From Taklimakanibacter deserti (lineage in GTDB: Bacteria > Pseudomonadota > Alphaproteobacteria > Rhizobiales > Aestuariivirgaceae): a DNA stretch of 64,000 nt. Made by a program: the position numbers and the translations under genes. Shown piece after piece: positions 27,902-36,559 of the stretch; positions within the stretch are counted from its first letter, which is position 1; every line of letters starts with the position of its first letter. The stretch is taken from positions 434,001-498,000 of the forward strand of contig QORU01000003.1 in NCBI GenBank assembly GCA_003574785.1, read 5' to 3'. The notes under the pieces were generated by a model that worked only from the letters and a program-made list of their open reading frames with translations, was not told the DNA's origin and made no database searches.

Positions 27902-29218
27902 ATGGGCAAAACCCAGGACGCGATCAACGCAGTGTGGAAAGCGCTCGACGCGGATCGGGATTATGTGACGGTCCTTACCCAGAATCTCGTCCGCATCCCG
28001 TCCGTCAATCCGAAGTTCGTCAAGGACCCTGAGCAGAACCGCGAGAGCGCCGTCCAGGACCTGGTCGGGAAGGAGCTCACGTCTTTTGGCATGTCGATCG
28101 ACCGCTGGGACGTCTTTCCGGAGCGTCCCAATGTGGTCGGCGAGCTCACCGGGTCGGAAGCGAAGAGCCTGCTTCTGTGCGGACATATCGACGTGGTGCC
28201 GGTCGGCGAGCGTGGCGCCTGGACCGTCGATCCGTTCGGCGGGGAGATCAAGAACGGCAAGCTCTATGGACGCGGCGCCGTCGACATGAAAAGCGGCGTC
28301 GCCGCTGCCATCGCGGCCGTGCGCGCCATCCGCAAAGCGGGGATCGATCTAGAGGGGCGGCTGGCGATCCATTCCGTCGTGGACGAGGAGACCGGCGGCT
28401 TCGGCGCGATCGATGCGGTCAAGCGCGGCAAGCTGGCGAAGGCGGCGATCATCACCGAGCCGAGCTGGGGCGAGATCCAGGTCTGCGAAGGCGGCCTCGA
28501 ATGGATCCGCATCACCATTAGCGGCCGGCAAGGCCACTCGGCCTGGCGCTACAACGAGATCTGGCCGCAACGCGACGAACCCTCGCGCCTGCGCCCGGCA
28601 GTCAACGCCATCGACATCGCGGCGCGCTTTATCGAGGCGCTGCGGCAGTTCGAAAGCTCGCGCTGCCGGCTCCGGCAGCATCCGCTGCTGCCACCCGGCA
28701 TGAACACGATCAATGTCGGCGTCATCCGCGCCGGCGCCGGACTGGGGCCGGACGGCCTGCCGCTGATCATGACCAATCCGGCCATCATTCCCGATATCGC
28801 GGTCATCGACCTCGATTACAAGTTCCTGCCCAACCAGACCAAGGAAGAGATCCGGGCCGAGTTCGAAGCCTTCGTCCATCACTTCTGCCAGCAGGATCTT
28901 TGGCTCCAGGAGCATCCGATAAGGATCCAGTGGGAGCTGGGCGGCCTGCATTTCCCGCCCATGGACACGCGGCCCGATCATCCGGTCGTCCAGTCCTTGT
29001 TCAAGTACCGCAGCGAACTCGGCGGCAAACCGAAGATCACCGGCTTCATCGCGGTCGCCGACTGCGCCCATTATGCCGGCGCGGGCGTCGATGCGGTGAT
29101 CTGCGGCGCCACCGGAGACGGCTTCCACGGCACGGATGAATATGTCGACGTCGCCTCGATCCACGAGACCACCAAGACGCTTGCGGCGACCATCATCGAC
29201 TGGTGCGGCGCGCGCTGA
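27902..29218 (+). CDS. M20-family (ArgE/DapE-type) amidohydrolase
   Basis: 438 residues from ATG 27902 with GAGAGG upstream. The di-zinc site is visible in LLCGHIDVVPVG (His, Asp), YGRGAVDMKSG (Asp) and VVDEETGG (catalytic Glu pair). The dimerisation domain lies in the middle. M20 enzymes release amino acids from N-acyl amino acids, dipeptides or carbamoyl compounds. Because it leads an operon with a branched-chain-type ABC importer and an RpiR regulator, it likely processes the imported compound. Substrate unknown. Confidence 0.9.
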   Translation: MGKTQDAINAVWKALDADRDYVTVLTQNLVRIPSVNPKFVKDPEQNRESAVQDLVGKELTSFGMSIDRWDVFPERPNVVGELTGSEAKSLLLCGHIDVVPVGERGAWTVDPFGGEIKNGKLYGRGAVDMKSGVAAAIAAVRAIRKAGIDLEGRLAIHSVVDEETGGFGAIDAVKRGKLAKAAIITEPSWGEIQVCEGGLEWIRITISGRQGHSAWRYNEIWPQRDEPSRLRPAVNAIDIAARFIEALRQFESSRCRLRQHPLLPPGMNTINVGVIRAGAGLGPDGLPLIMTNPAIIPDIAVIDLDYKFLPNQTKEEIRAEFEAFVHHFCQQDLWLQEHPIRIQWELGGLHFPPMDTRPDHPVVQSLFKYRSELGGKPKITGFIAVADCAHYAGAGVDAVICGATGDGFHGTDEYVDVASIHETTKTLAATIIDWCGAR

Positions 29219-29248
29219 ACAATCGCAACGAAGAACAGGGGAAGGAAC

Positions 29249-30487
29249 ATGAAATCGTCGATCGCTATCAAGAGTCTGTTTCTGGCCGCCGCGATGCTCG
29301 TGACGCTACCCGCCTTGGCTCAGGAGAAGGTGGCGAAGATCGGCGTGCTGGCGCCGCTGACCGGAGGTGCCGCCGCGGATGGCAACGAGATGGTCAATGG
29401 CGCCAAGCTCGCGGTCGATGAGATCAATGCCGCCGGCGGCGTCGCCGGCTACAAGCTCGAAGTGGTCGTCGGCGACACCCAGGACCAGACGGCCGATGCC
29501 GTCACCAGCGCCTTCGAGCGGCTGACGGGCGACCGCGATCTCAATGCCATGGTCACCGGCTATGCCAGCGGCAGCAATTTCGAGATCGAGATGATGGCGG
29601 AGCAGGAGATGCCCTATCTCATCTCCGCGAACTCGGCCCAGACGCGCGACATCATCGCGCCCGAGCCCGACAAGTTCCCCACGGTCTGGTCGCTGACACC
29701 CTCCTACGACGCCTATGAGAGCGAGATGGTGCCGGTGCTCAAGGAACTGCAGGACGGCGGGAAGCTCAAGCTCCAGAACAACAAGGTCGCGCTGATCTCC
29801 TCCGACAATCCCTATTCCAAGACGATCATGGAGGGGCTGAAGAAGAACTTCGAGGCGGCCGGCTGGACCGTCACCTCTGCCGACCTGTTGCCCTTCGGCG
29901 AGATCAACGACTGGCGAGCCTTCCTCGCCCGGGTGCGGCAGGACAATCCGGCGCTCGTCGTCAACACCGACTACCAGCCGGGCAATGCCGCCAAGTTCCT
30001 GACCCAGTTCCTCGAGCAGCCGACCGACAGCCTCATCTTCATCCAATATGCGCCCTCGGTGCCCGAGTTCCTGAACCTCACCAAGGAACATGCGACGGGT
30101 GTCGTCTACAATCTGCTCGGCGGGGTCCTCAACACGCCGAAGAACCCGCGGGCGGCGGAAGTCCTCGGAAAGTACAAAGACAAATATGGCAGCGAGCCCG
30201 GCACCTATGGGCCGGCACTCTATGAGCAGATCTATATCTATGCCGAGGCCTTGAAGAAGGTCGGCGATCCGAGCAAGCGGCTCGAGATCGGCAAGGCGAT
30301 CGGTGAGACACAGAAGCAGGTCGCCAGCGGCATGCTCAAATTCGATCCGAAGACGCATCTCGCCATGCAGGGCAATGACGCCATACCGATCCAGTTCTTC
30401 CAGATCTGGAATGGCGAGCGCGTCCTGTTCTATCCCGGCGCCTATTCAACCGGCGAATTCCAGGTACCGCCCTGGATGAAAAAATAG
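29249..30487 (+). CDS. ABC transporter substrate-binding protein, branched-chain amino acid type
   Basis: 412 residues with a signal peptide (SIAIKSLFLAAAMLVTLPALA). The mature protein starts with VAKIGVLAPLTGGAAADGNEM, the Leu/Ile/Val-binding type I fold. VVVGDTQDQTADAVTSAFERL is the conserved ligand-loop region. It delivers its ligand to the permeases at 32035 and 32916. The family binds amino acids, amides, aromatic acids or peptides, so specificity cannot be inferred. It follows the M20 gene by 30 bases in the same operon. Confidence 0.93.
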   Translation: MKSSIAIKSLFLAAAMLVTLPALAQEKVAKIGVLAPLTGGAAADGNEMVNGAKLAVDEINAAGGVAGYKLEVVVGDTQDQTADAVTSAFERLTGDRDLNAMVTGYASGSNFEIEMMAEQEMPYLISANSAQTRDIIAPEPDKFPTVWSLTPSYDAYESEMVPVLKELQDGGKLKLQNNKVALISSDNPYSKTIMEGLKKNFEAAGWTVTSADLLPFGEINDWRAFLARVRQDNPALVVNTDYQPGNAAKFLTQFLEQPTDSLIFIQYAPSVPEFLNLTKEHATGVVYNLLGGVLNTPKNPRAAEVLGKYKDKYGSEPGTYGPALYEQIYIYAEALKKVGDPSKRLEIGKAIGETQKQVASGMLKFDPKTHLAMQGNDAIPIQFFQIWNGERVLFYPGAYSTGEFQVPPWMKK

Positions 30488-30551
30488 TGGTCACCCGATA
30501 GGAGCCGCGCGTCCACGGTGGATGCGCGCCTCCGGCGGTATCGAAAGATCG

Positions 30552-31307
30552 ATGACCCAAGCGTCCCACGACATACCCTTGCTCGAAGTGCGGAACGTCA
30601 CCCGGCGCTTCGGCGCCTTGCTCGCCGTCAACGATGTCTCGTTCACGGTGCGTCAGGGCGAGGTTTTGGGCATCGCCGGGCCGAATGGCAGCGGCAAGAG
30701 CACGCTCTTCAATGTGATAACCGGCATTCCGTTCCCGCCCAGCGCCGGCGAAGTCCTGCTGGCCGGCCAGCCGATCCACCAGATGCGGCCGCACCAGATC
30801 AGCCGCGCCGGCGTGCTGCGTACTTTCCAGAAGGACGCCGAATTCGCCACGCTGAGCGCCTTCGAGAATGTCTATGCGAGCGCCGTCTATTGCGGGCAGA
30901 TGAGCCGCGATGCGGCGCAGGCGGCGGCAAGACAGGCGCTCGCGGATGTTGCCTTGCCGCAGGAGCGCCACGGCCAGGCCGCGTCGAACCTCTCGGTGTT
31001 CGAGCGCAAGCAATTGATGATCGCCTCGGCCATAGCGGGCCGGCCCAAGGTGCTCCTGCTCGACGAGCCGGCGGCCGGCCTGACCAAGCCCGAGATATCA
31101 GGCCTGTCGAACCTCATCCATACGGTGCATGGACGCGGTGTCACGATCCTGCTGATCGAGCATGTGCTGCCGCTGCTCCTCAAGGTCTCGCATCACCTGA
31201 TGGTACTCAATCAGGGCGCGGTGATCGCCGCCGGGGCGCCTCAGGACGTGGTGCGCAGCCCGCAGGTCGTCGAAGCCTATCTCGGCAAGCGGGGGGCGGA
31301 GCTGTGA
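30552..31307 (+). CDS. ABC transporter ATP-binding protein, LivG type
   Basis: 251 residues from ATG 30552. The Walker A is GPNGSGKST and the Walker B is VLLLDEPAAGL. The signature motif reads LSVFERKQ instead of an LSGGQ-like sequence, so the second glycine is replaced by Phe. Its partner LivF keeps a canonical LSGGERQ, so one of the two ATP sites may be degenerate. The C-terminal region ends AYLGKRGAEL, and its stop overlaps the livF-type GTG start (GTGA, 31304–31307). Confidence 0.93.
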   Translation: MTQASHDIPLLEVRNVTRRFGALLAVNDVSFTVRQGEVLGIAGPNGSGKSTLFNVITGIPFPPSAGEVLLAGQPIHQMRPHQISRAGVLRTFQKDAEFATLSAFENVYASAVYCGQMSRDAAQAAARQALADVALPQERHGQAASNLSVFERKQLMIASAIAGRPKVLLLDEPAAGLTKPEISGLSNLIHTVHGRGVTILLIEHVLPLLLKVSHHLMVLNQGAVIAAGAPQDVVRSPQVVEAYLGKRGAEL

Positions 31308-32038
31308 GCGATCCGGCGAATGCCCTCGAGGTCGACGGCCTGCGCGCCGGCTATGACATGTCCGACGTGCTTCTCGGCATGAGCTTGCATGTCGGACCCC
31401 AGGAACGCGTGGGCCTGTTCGGACCGAACGGCCATGGCAAGACCACGCTCCTCAACACGATCTCCAAGGTGATCGCGCCGCATGCCGGCCGCGTGGTCTT
31501 CATGGGGGAAGCCATCGACGGCCTGCCGCCGCAGCAGATCGTCGCGCGCGGACTGATTCACGTCGCACAGGCGAACCGCTTGTTCCCCGACATGCAGATC
31601 ATGGAGATCCTGGAGCTCGCCGCCTTCACGCCCCGCGCGCAGGCCGACCGCAAGGCCAATCTCGATTATGTGCTGGGCCTTTTTCCGCGGCTCGCCGAGC
31701 GGCGGCGTCAGCAATGCAAGACGCTGTCCGGCGGCGAGCGGCAGATGCTGTCGATCGGCGTCGGCCTGATGTGCGCGCCGCGCATGCTGATGCTCGACGA
31801 GCCGACGCTCGGCCTGTCGCCCAAGCTCAAGGACGAGCTTGCCGAAGCCATCGCGGAAATCTCCGGGCGCGGCATCCCGCTGCTGCTGGTCGAGCAGGAC
31901 ATCGCCTTCATCCTGTCGCTGGTCGAGCGCATGTATCTCGTCGATCACGGCGAGATCAGCCGCGAGATCCGCCGCGGCGGCGAGGTCGACCATCAGGAGA
32001 TCATGAACATGTATTTTGGCGCGGACGGTGCCCGATGA
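31304..32038 (+). CDS. ABC transporter ATP-binding protein, LivF type
   Basis: 244 residues from a GTG at 31304 with GGCGGAG upstream, overlapping the previous stop by 4 bases. The Walker A is GPNGHGKTT, with His in place of the usual Ser or Ala. The signature LSGGERQML and the Walker B MLMLDEPTLGLSP are intact, and a switch His lies after EQD.AFIL. It pairs with the LivG-type subunit and the permeases that follow. Its stop overlaps the LivH start (ATGA). Confidence 0.93.
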   Translation: MSDPANALEVDGLRAGYDMSDVLLGMSLHVGPQERVGLFGPNGHGKTTLLNTISKVIAPHAGRVVFMGEAIDGLPPQQIVARGLIHVAQANRLFPDMQIMEILELAAFTPRAQADRKANLDYVLGLFPRLAERRRQQCKTLSGGERQMLSIGVGLMCAPRMLMLDEPTLGLSPKLKDELAEAIAEISGRGIPLLLVEQDIAFILSLVERMYLVDHGEISREIRRGGEVDHQEIMNMYFGADGAR

Positions 32039-32916
32039 CCGCCGACACGATCAGCGCTATCCTGGTGAGCGGCATCGTGCTCGGCTCCATCTACGCGCTG
32101 ATGGCGAGCGGGCTCTCGCTGGTGTGGACCACGCTCGGCATCTTCAATTTCGCCCATGGGGCGCTGATGACGCTCGCCGCCTATGTCGCCTGGACTGTAT
32201 CGGACGGGGCGGGTCTCGGCTGGGGCCTGTCCGCCGGCATCGCCGTTTCGATCGCGGCGCTCGTCGGCGCCGGCATCCTGATGGAGCGGCTCGTGGTGCG
32301 ACCCTTCTACGATCATCGCGACATCCTGCTCATCACCGTGATGACCACGCTCGCCGCGACGATCTTCCTGGAGAAGGGCATCCAGCTCCTGTGGGGGGCG
32401 AGGCTCAAGCAGCTCGCCCCGATCTGGCCCGGCAAGGTCGAGCTCTTCCGCACCGCGATCTCAGGGCAAGAGATGCTGATCATCATCGTGGCGCCCGTAC
32501 TCCTCGGCGCGCTGGCGTTCTTCCTGCGCACCACAAGGATCGGCCGCGGCATCAGGGCCGTCGGCCAGAATCCGGACGCCGCAAGGCTGATCGGCATCGA
32601 TGTGTCGCGCCTGTTCACCATCACCTTCGCGATGTCGGCCGTCCTCGCCGGATTGACCGGGATCCTGCTCGGCTCCGTCCGCCTGGTGACGCCGGAATTC
32701 GGCGCGGAGCCCCTGGTCAAGGCCCTGATCATCGTGATCTTCGGCGGGCTCGGCTCGCTCACCGGCACCATCCTTGCGGCCTATCTGATGGGGCTCGTCG
32801 AGGCGGCTTTGACCTTCTTCATCGGCATCTATTGGGCGCCCTCGATGATCTTCCTCCTGCTCATCATCGTCCTGCTGCTCAGGCCGCAGGGATTGCTCGG
32901 CAAGGTGGTGCGCTGA
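32035..32916 (+). CDS. ABC transporter permease, LivH type
   Basis: 293 residues with about eight membrane spans. The N-terminal GIVLGSIYALMASGLSLVW then GIFNFAHGALMTLAAY is the LivH signature. RGIRAVGQNPDAARLIGID is the conserved cytoplasmic EAA-like loop contacting the ATPases. The ATG overlaps the LivF stop. It pairs with the LivM-type permease to form the channel. Confidence 0.93.
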   Translation: MTADTISAILVSGIVLGSIYALMASGLSLVWTTLGIFNFAHGALMTLAAYVAWTVSDGAGLGWGLSAGIAVSIAALVGAGILMERLVVRPFYDHRDILLITVMTTLAATIFLEKGIQLLWGARLKQLAPIWPGKVELFRTAISGQEMLIIIVAPVLLGALAFFLRTTRIGRGIRAVGQNPDAARLIGIDVSRLFTITFAMSAVLAGLTGILLGSVRLVTPEFGAEPLVKALIIVIFGGLGSLTGTILAAYLMGLVEAALTFFIGIYWAPSMIFLLLIIVLLLRPQGLLGKVVR

Positions 32917-33896
32917 TGGCCGGCCATGCACGGACCTTCATGCTGGGAGCCCTCATCGTCGCCGGGCTCCTGGTGCCGTTCTTCGTCGCGGACACCTATA
33001 TCCGCCATTTGTTCATCGTCGCTTTCATCTACGGCATCGTCGCGGCGAGCTGGGACCTGAGCCTCGGCTATGCCGGCATATTCAATTTCGGCCATATCGC
33101 CTTCTTCGGCATCGGCGTCTATGTCACGGGGCTCGCGGCGAAGCTCATCGGCATAGACCCCTGGCTCGCCATGCTGATCGGCGGTCTTGCGGCCTCGGCC
33201 GCGGCGGTGCTCGTCGCGCTGCCCGTCGTGCGGCTGCAGGGCGTCTATGTGGTGCTGGTCACCTTCGCTTTCAGCCAGCTCGTGCTGCAACTCGTCATCA
33301 GCCAGTCGGCGGTGACCGGCGGAACGCAGGGCATGGTGCGGGTGCCGACGATCGAGCTCTTCGGCCACAATTTCCTGCGCGACTATAAATTCGGCTACTA
33401 CTATGTCGCCTTCGCCTTGCTGATCGCGAGCGCCGCATGCCTGCGCCGACTGGCGCATTCCGATTTCGGTCTGTCGATCCAGGCGCTTAGGGACAACGAG
33501 GACTATGGCGTATCGCGCGGGATCTCGGTCGGCCTGCAGCGATTAAAGGTTCTCGTCGCCAGCGCCTTTTTCGCCGGCCTCGCCGGCGGCTTCTATGTCA
33601 TCTATCTGCGTGTCGCGTCACCCGAGGTCTTCGACTTCTCGGTTGTCTCGCTGGTCCTCAGCATGGTCTTGATCGGCGGGACCGCCAGCATCTATGGCCC
33701 GATCTTCGCCGCCCTCGGCCTGACCTTCGTGTCCGAAGGGCTCGCCAATGTGGAAGGGCTGGCGGAAGGACGCTTCATCCTGGTGGCGGTCGCCATGGTG
33801 GCCGTCCTCTTGTTCCTGCCCAAGGGGCTCGCCTCGCTGCTCCCGGTTCTCCACCGTCTTTACGGCCGCGTCGCTAGCGCATGCCGGCAACAGTGA
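32916..33896 (+). CDS. ABC transporter permease, LivM type
   Basis: 326 residues with about nine spans. GYAGIFNFGHIAFFGIGVY is the LivM signature, and IQALRDNEDYGVSRGISV the cytoplasmic coupling loop. Its start shares one base with the LivH stop (TGATG). It completes the five-component importer (29249–33896). Its 3' end overlaps a convergent methyltransferase gene by 23 bases, so the operon ends here. Confidence 0.93.
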   Translation: MAGHARTFMLGALIVAGLLVPFFVADTYIRHLFIVAFIYGIVAASWDLSLGYAGIFNFGHIAFFGIGVYVTGLAAKLIGIDPWLAMLIGGLAASAAAVLVALPVVRLQGVYVVLVTFAFSQLVLQLVISQSAVTGGTQGMVRVPTIELFGHNFLRDYKFGYYYVAFALLIASAACLRRLAHSDFGLSIQALRDNEDYGVSRGISVGLQRLKVLVASAFFAGLAGGFYVIYLRVASPEVFDFSVVSLVLSMVLIGGTASIYGPIFAALGLTFVSEGLANVEGLAEGRFILVAVAMVAVLLFLPKGLASLLPVLHRLYGRVASACRQQ

Positions 33897-34692
33897 CGAA
33901 TTCACCAGGGATGAGGTAGCGGCCATCGGCGGCACGATGGTCCTGTACCGAGGCGAGGAACTCGTTCTCCACTTCCGCCAGCACTTGAGGCGTGAAGCGC
34001 TTGACCGCCAGCGCCACCGGTCCGCCGATGAGCATCGCGGTCAGCAGCGCTTTCTCGTCGCGGAATTCGAGCTCCTCCTGCTGGCAGTGCGCGCGTACGC
34101 CGTTCAGCCCCGCCGCGGCGAAATCGCGGGCGAGGTTGCCGGCGGTGCCGGGTCCGAAGAACATCGGGCAGACTTCCGAGGCGACGCGGGCATCGACAAT
34201 GGGGAAGATCTCGGCCCAGCCGCAATTCCGGCGCTCGCCCCAGACGGTTGCGACCACGCGGCCGCCTGGCCTGACGGCGCGCCGCATCGATGCCACCGCC
34301 GCCGGCGGATCGGGGACATACATGATGCCGAGCGCGCAGAGGGCCGCATCGAAATGCTCCGCTTCGACGGCGAGATCATCGGCGCTCATGCGCGCCGTCG
34401 TTACCCAGGCAAGGCCTTCGGCGTCGCATCGGCGCCGCGTCAGGTCCACCATGTTCTGCGACAGATCGGTGGCGACGACCTCACCGTAGGGACCGACGGC
34501 GCCGGCGATCATGCTGGTGACAAGCCCGCTTCCGCAAGCCGCCTCCACCACGCGTTCGCCCGGCTTGAGCGATGCAAATTCAAGAAGCGCCCGCTGGGCG
34601 GGGAGGAGCGGAACTCGCCAGCCGTCCTCATAGAACGCCGACGCGGCGTCCCAGCCATAACGCTGAACCCGGTTCTGGAGCTTCGGATCCAA
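33874..34692 (-). CDS. Class I SAM-dependent methyltransferase
   Basis: 272 residues from a TTG at 34692, preceded by AGGCGGA and lying just after the OsmC stop. A longer TTG start at 34752 would overlap OsmC by 56 bases and adds an unconserved-looking segment, so I prefer the shorter one. LDPKLQNRVQRYGWD opens the protein. VVEAACGSGLVTSMIA is the SAM loop, with VVATDLSQNMV the acidic loop and DAALCALGIMYVP motif II. The UbiE/Coq5-like fold suggests a small-molecule substrate, which is unknown. No ATG start exists before residue 50. Confidence 0.8.
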   Translation of the reverse strand: MDPKLQNRVQRYGWDAASAFYEDGWRVPLLPAQRALLEFASLKPGERVVEAACGSGLVTSMIAGAVGPYGEVVATDLSQNMVDLTRRRCDAEGLAWVTTARMSADDLAVEAEHFDAALCALGIMYVPDPPAAVASMRRAVRPGGRVVATVWGERRNCGWAEIFPIVDARVASEVCPMFFGPGTAGNLARDFAAAGLNGVRAHCQQEELEFRDEKALLTAMLIGGPVALAVKRFTPQVLAEVENEFLASVQDHRAADGRYLIPGEFVTVAGMR

Positions 34693-34696
34693 GGTC

Positions 34697-35209
34697 TTAT
34701 CCGCCTGCCGCCACAACGCGGGCGGTGACGTTCTGGGCGTCCCGCAAGGCAAGAAAATAGGGGTCAGCCCCCAAGGCGCGATCGATCATGGCGGTTACGG
34801 TCTCCCACGGCCCCGAACTGCGGACCGAGATGATGAAGCGTGTCGCGAGCGGTGCGGCCGTGTTGCTGCCGACACCGAGCATGGCGCCGTCGTCGAAATC
34901 CATTTCGACGTCGACATCGATCGCATCGATTGCCACCGCCTCACGGGTCGCGGCAAGCTTGATGCCGATGGCCACGCAGCCGGCCAATCCGGCGCGGATG
35001 AAGAAACCAGGTGTCGGACCTTTCTCATCGCCGCCGAGGACCTTGCCCATGTCCATGACGGCCTCATGCTTCCCTTGGCGAAAGGCGCAGGTCAGACCAT
35101 CCTCAATTCTCGCGCTGCCCTTGATCGTGCTCAAGGCCGCCTGTGGTTTCTGCTGAAAGACGGTGATGACGCGCTCCTGCGCGGCGCGAATTTCGGCATT
35201 CCTGTCCAT
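34697..35209 (-). CDS. OsmC-family protein
   Basis: 170 residues from ATG 35209, with GGGAGAG upstream. The OsmC alpha/beta domain is recognisable with one conserved cysteine in RAGLAGCVAIGIKLAA. The second peroxidatic-site cysteine typical of OsmC/Ohr peroxidases is not evident; the aligned C-terminal helix reads ADPYFLALRDA. It may therefore be a binding protein or weak peroxidase. It is followed 4 bases later by a methyltransferase on the same strand. Confidence 0.8.
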   Translation of the reverse strand: MDRNAEIRAAQERVITVFQQKPQAALSTIKGSARIEDGLTCAFRQGKHEAVMDMGKVLGGDEKGPTPGFFIRAGLAGCVAIGIKLAATREAVAIDAIDVDVEMDFDDGAMLGVGSNTAAPLATRFIISVRSSGPWETVTAMIDRALGADPYFLALRDAQNVTARVVAAGG

Positions 35210-35323
35210 GTCTTCATCTCTCCCTGGCGATGGCGGCCTATAGCACGGCACTTCGCTGCGGCACCACCGGAGATATGCGGTCCGCAGAGCAAAGCTCGTT
35301 GGATTATGCGGAAAACTGCGAAA

Positions 35324-36547
35324 TCAATTCGGATTTGTTAGCCGTTTGCCACGGCCGCTCTCGGCCCACTCGGTCACCAGAAACGCGGCCAGGGCCAGGC
35401 CGGCAAAGCCTGCGAAAAGCGGGGTCACTGAGCCGTCATAGAGCCGCCCGATCGATGTGCCGGTAGAGACGGCGACGAGGGTCGAAGCCGATGCGATGAT
35501 CGCCGCGGCGACGCCCGCGATATGGCCCATGGGCTCCATGGCGAGCGCGTTGTAGTTGCTGAACAGCATGCCGTTGAAGAAGAACAGCGCCGTCATGAAG
35601 CCCATGAACAGCCACAGGGGCGGATGGCCGTGGAGCAGGATGGTGGTCAGCAGAAATGCTGCGGCCAAGATGCAGACTGACCGCAACGCCCATTTGGACA
35701 GATTGCGCATGCCGAAGCGTACGACAAGCCGCCCGTTGATGACCGATGCGACGCCGATGCCGGCGGCCAGCAGGCCGAAATAGACAGAGAACATTTTGCC
35801 GGTGCCATATTGTTCCTGGAAGATCTGCTGCGCGGTGCCGAGATAGCTGATCACCGCGCCGAAGACGAAACCCGTCGCCACCGAATAGCCGAGCGTGACA
35901 CGGTTGGTGATCGCCTCCCTGGCGGAACGCAGGATGCGGCCGATGGACAAGGGCACGCGATCGGATGGCGCCAGCGTTTCCGGCCGGCGCCTTGCCAGCC
36001 AGAGGAAATCGATCATGCCGGCGACCGCCAGTCCATAGAAGATGGCGCGCCAGTCGGCGATGAGCAGGATGAGCTGACCGATCGAAGGCGCGAGCACCGG
36101 CACCAGGATCAGCACCGCCATCACGAAGGACATGATCCGCGCCATGGGGGAGCCGGCATAGAGATCGCGCACCATGGCGGTGCCGACGATGCGGGGGCCG
36201 GCGGCGCCGAAACCCTGGAGCGCGCGGCCGGCGAGCATCATGGGAAAGTCGGTCGCGAAAGCGCAGATGAGCCCGCCGACGATGAAGCAGCCGATGCCGG
36301 CATACATTGCGGGCTTGCGCCCGGTGCTGTCGGAGATCGGGCCGTAGATGAACTGTCCGACCGAGAGGCCGGCAAAGAAGGCGGCGAGGACCAGTTGGCG
36401 GTCATTGGGGTCGCGCACGCTGAGATCGGCGGCGATGTCGCCCAGCGCCGGCAGCATCCCGTCGATCGACATGGCGATCAGCGAGAAGGTGAGCGCCATG
36501 AGCGCGATGAACTCGGCGCTGGTGCGGGCGGGGCTCGATGTCGACAT
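35324..36547 (-). CDS. Bcr/CflA-type MFS drug exporter, copy 2
   Basis: 407 residues with twelve predicted spans. SMALL features include SIDGMLPALGDIAADL in TM1, then the conserved loop YGPISDSTGRKPAMYAG and QGFGAAGPRIVGTAMVRDLY. These mark the Bcr/CflA subfamily, which expels drugs or amino-acid derivatives by proton antiport. It lies 12 bases after a close paralogue (36560–37783) that is very similar along its whole length, so the pair arose by tandem duplication. Substrate unknown. Confidence 0.9.
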   Translation of the reverse strand: MSTSSPARTSAEFIALMALTFSLIAMSIDGMLPALGDIAADLSVRDPNDRQLVLAAFFAGLSVGQFIYGPISDSTGRKPAMYAGIGCFIVGGLICAFATDFPMMLAGRALQGFGAAGPRIVGTAMVRDLYAGSPMARIMSFVMAVLILVPVLAPSIGQLILLIADWRAIFYGLAVAGMIDFLWLARRRPETLAPSDRVPLSIGRILRSAREAITNRVTLGYSVATGFVFGAVISYLGTAQQIFQEQYGTGKMFSVYFGLLAAGIGVASVINGRLVVRFGMRNLSKWALRSVCILAAAFLLTTILLHGHPPLWLFMGFMTALFFFNGMLFSNYNALAMEPMGHIAGVAAAIIASASTLVAVSTGTSIGRLYDGSVTPLFAGFAGLALAAFLVTEWAESGRGKRLTNPN

Positions 36548-36559
36548 GATGAGATTCTG

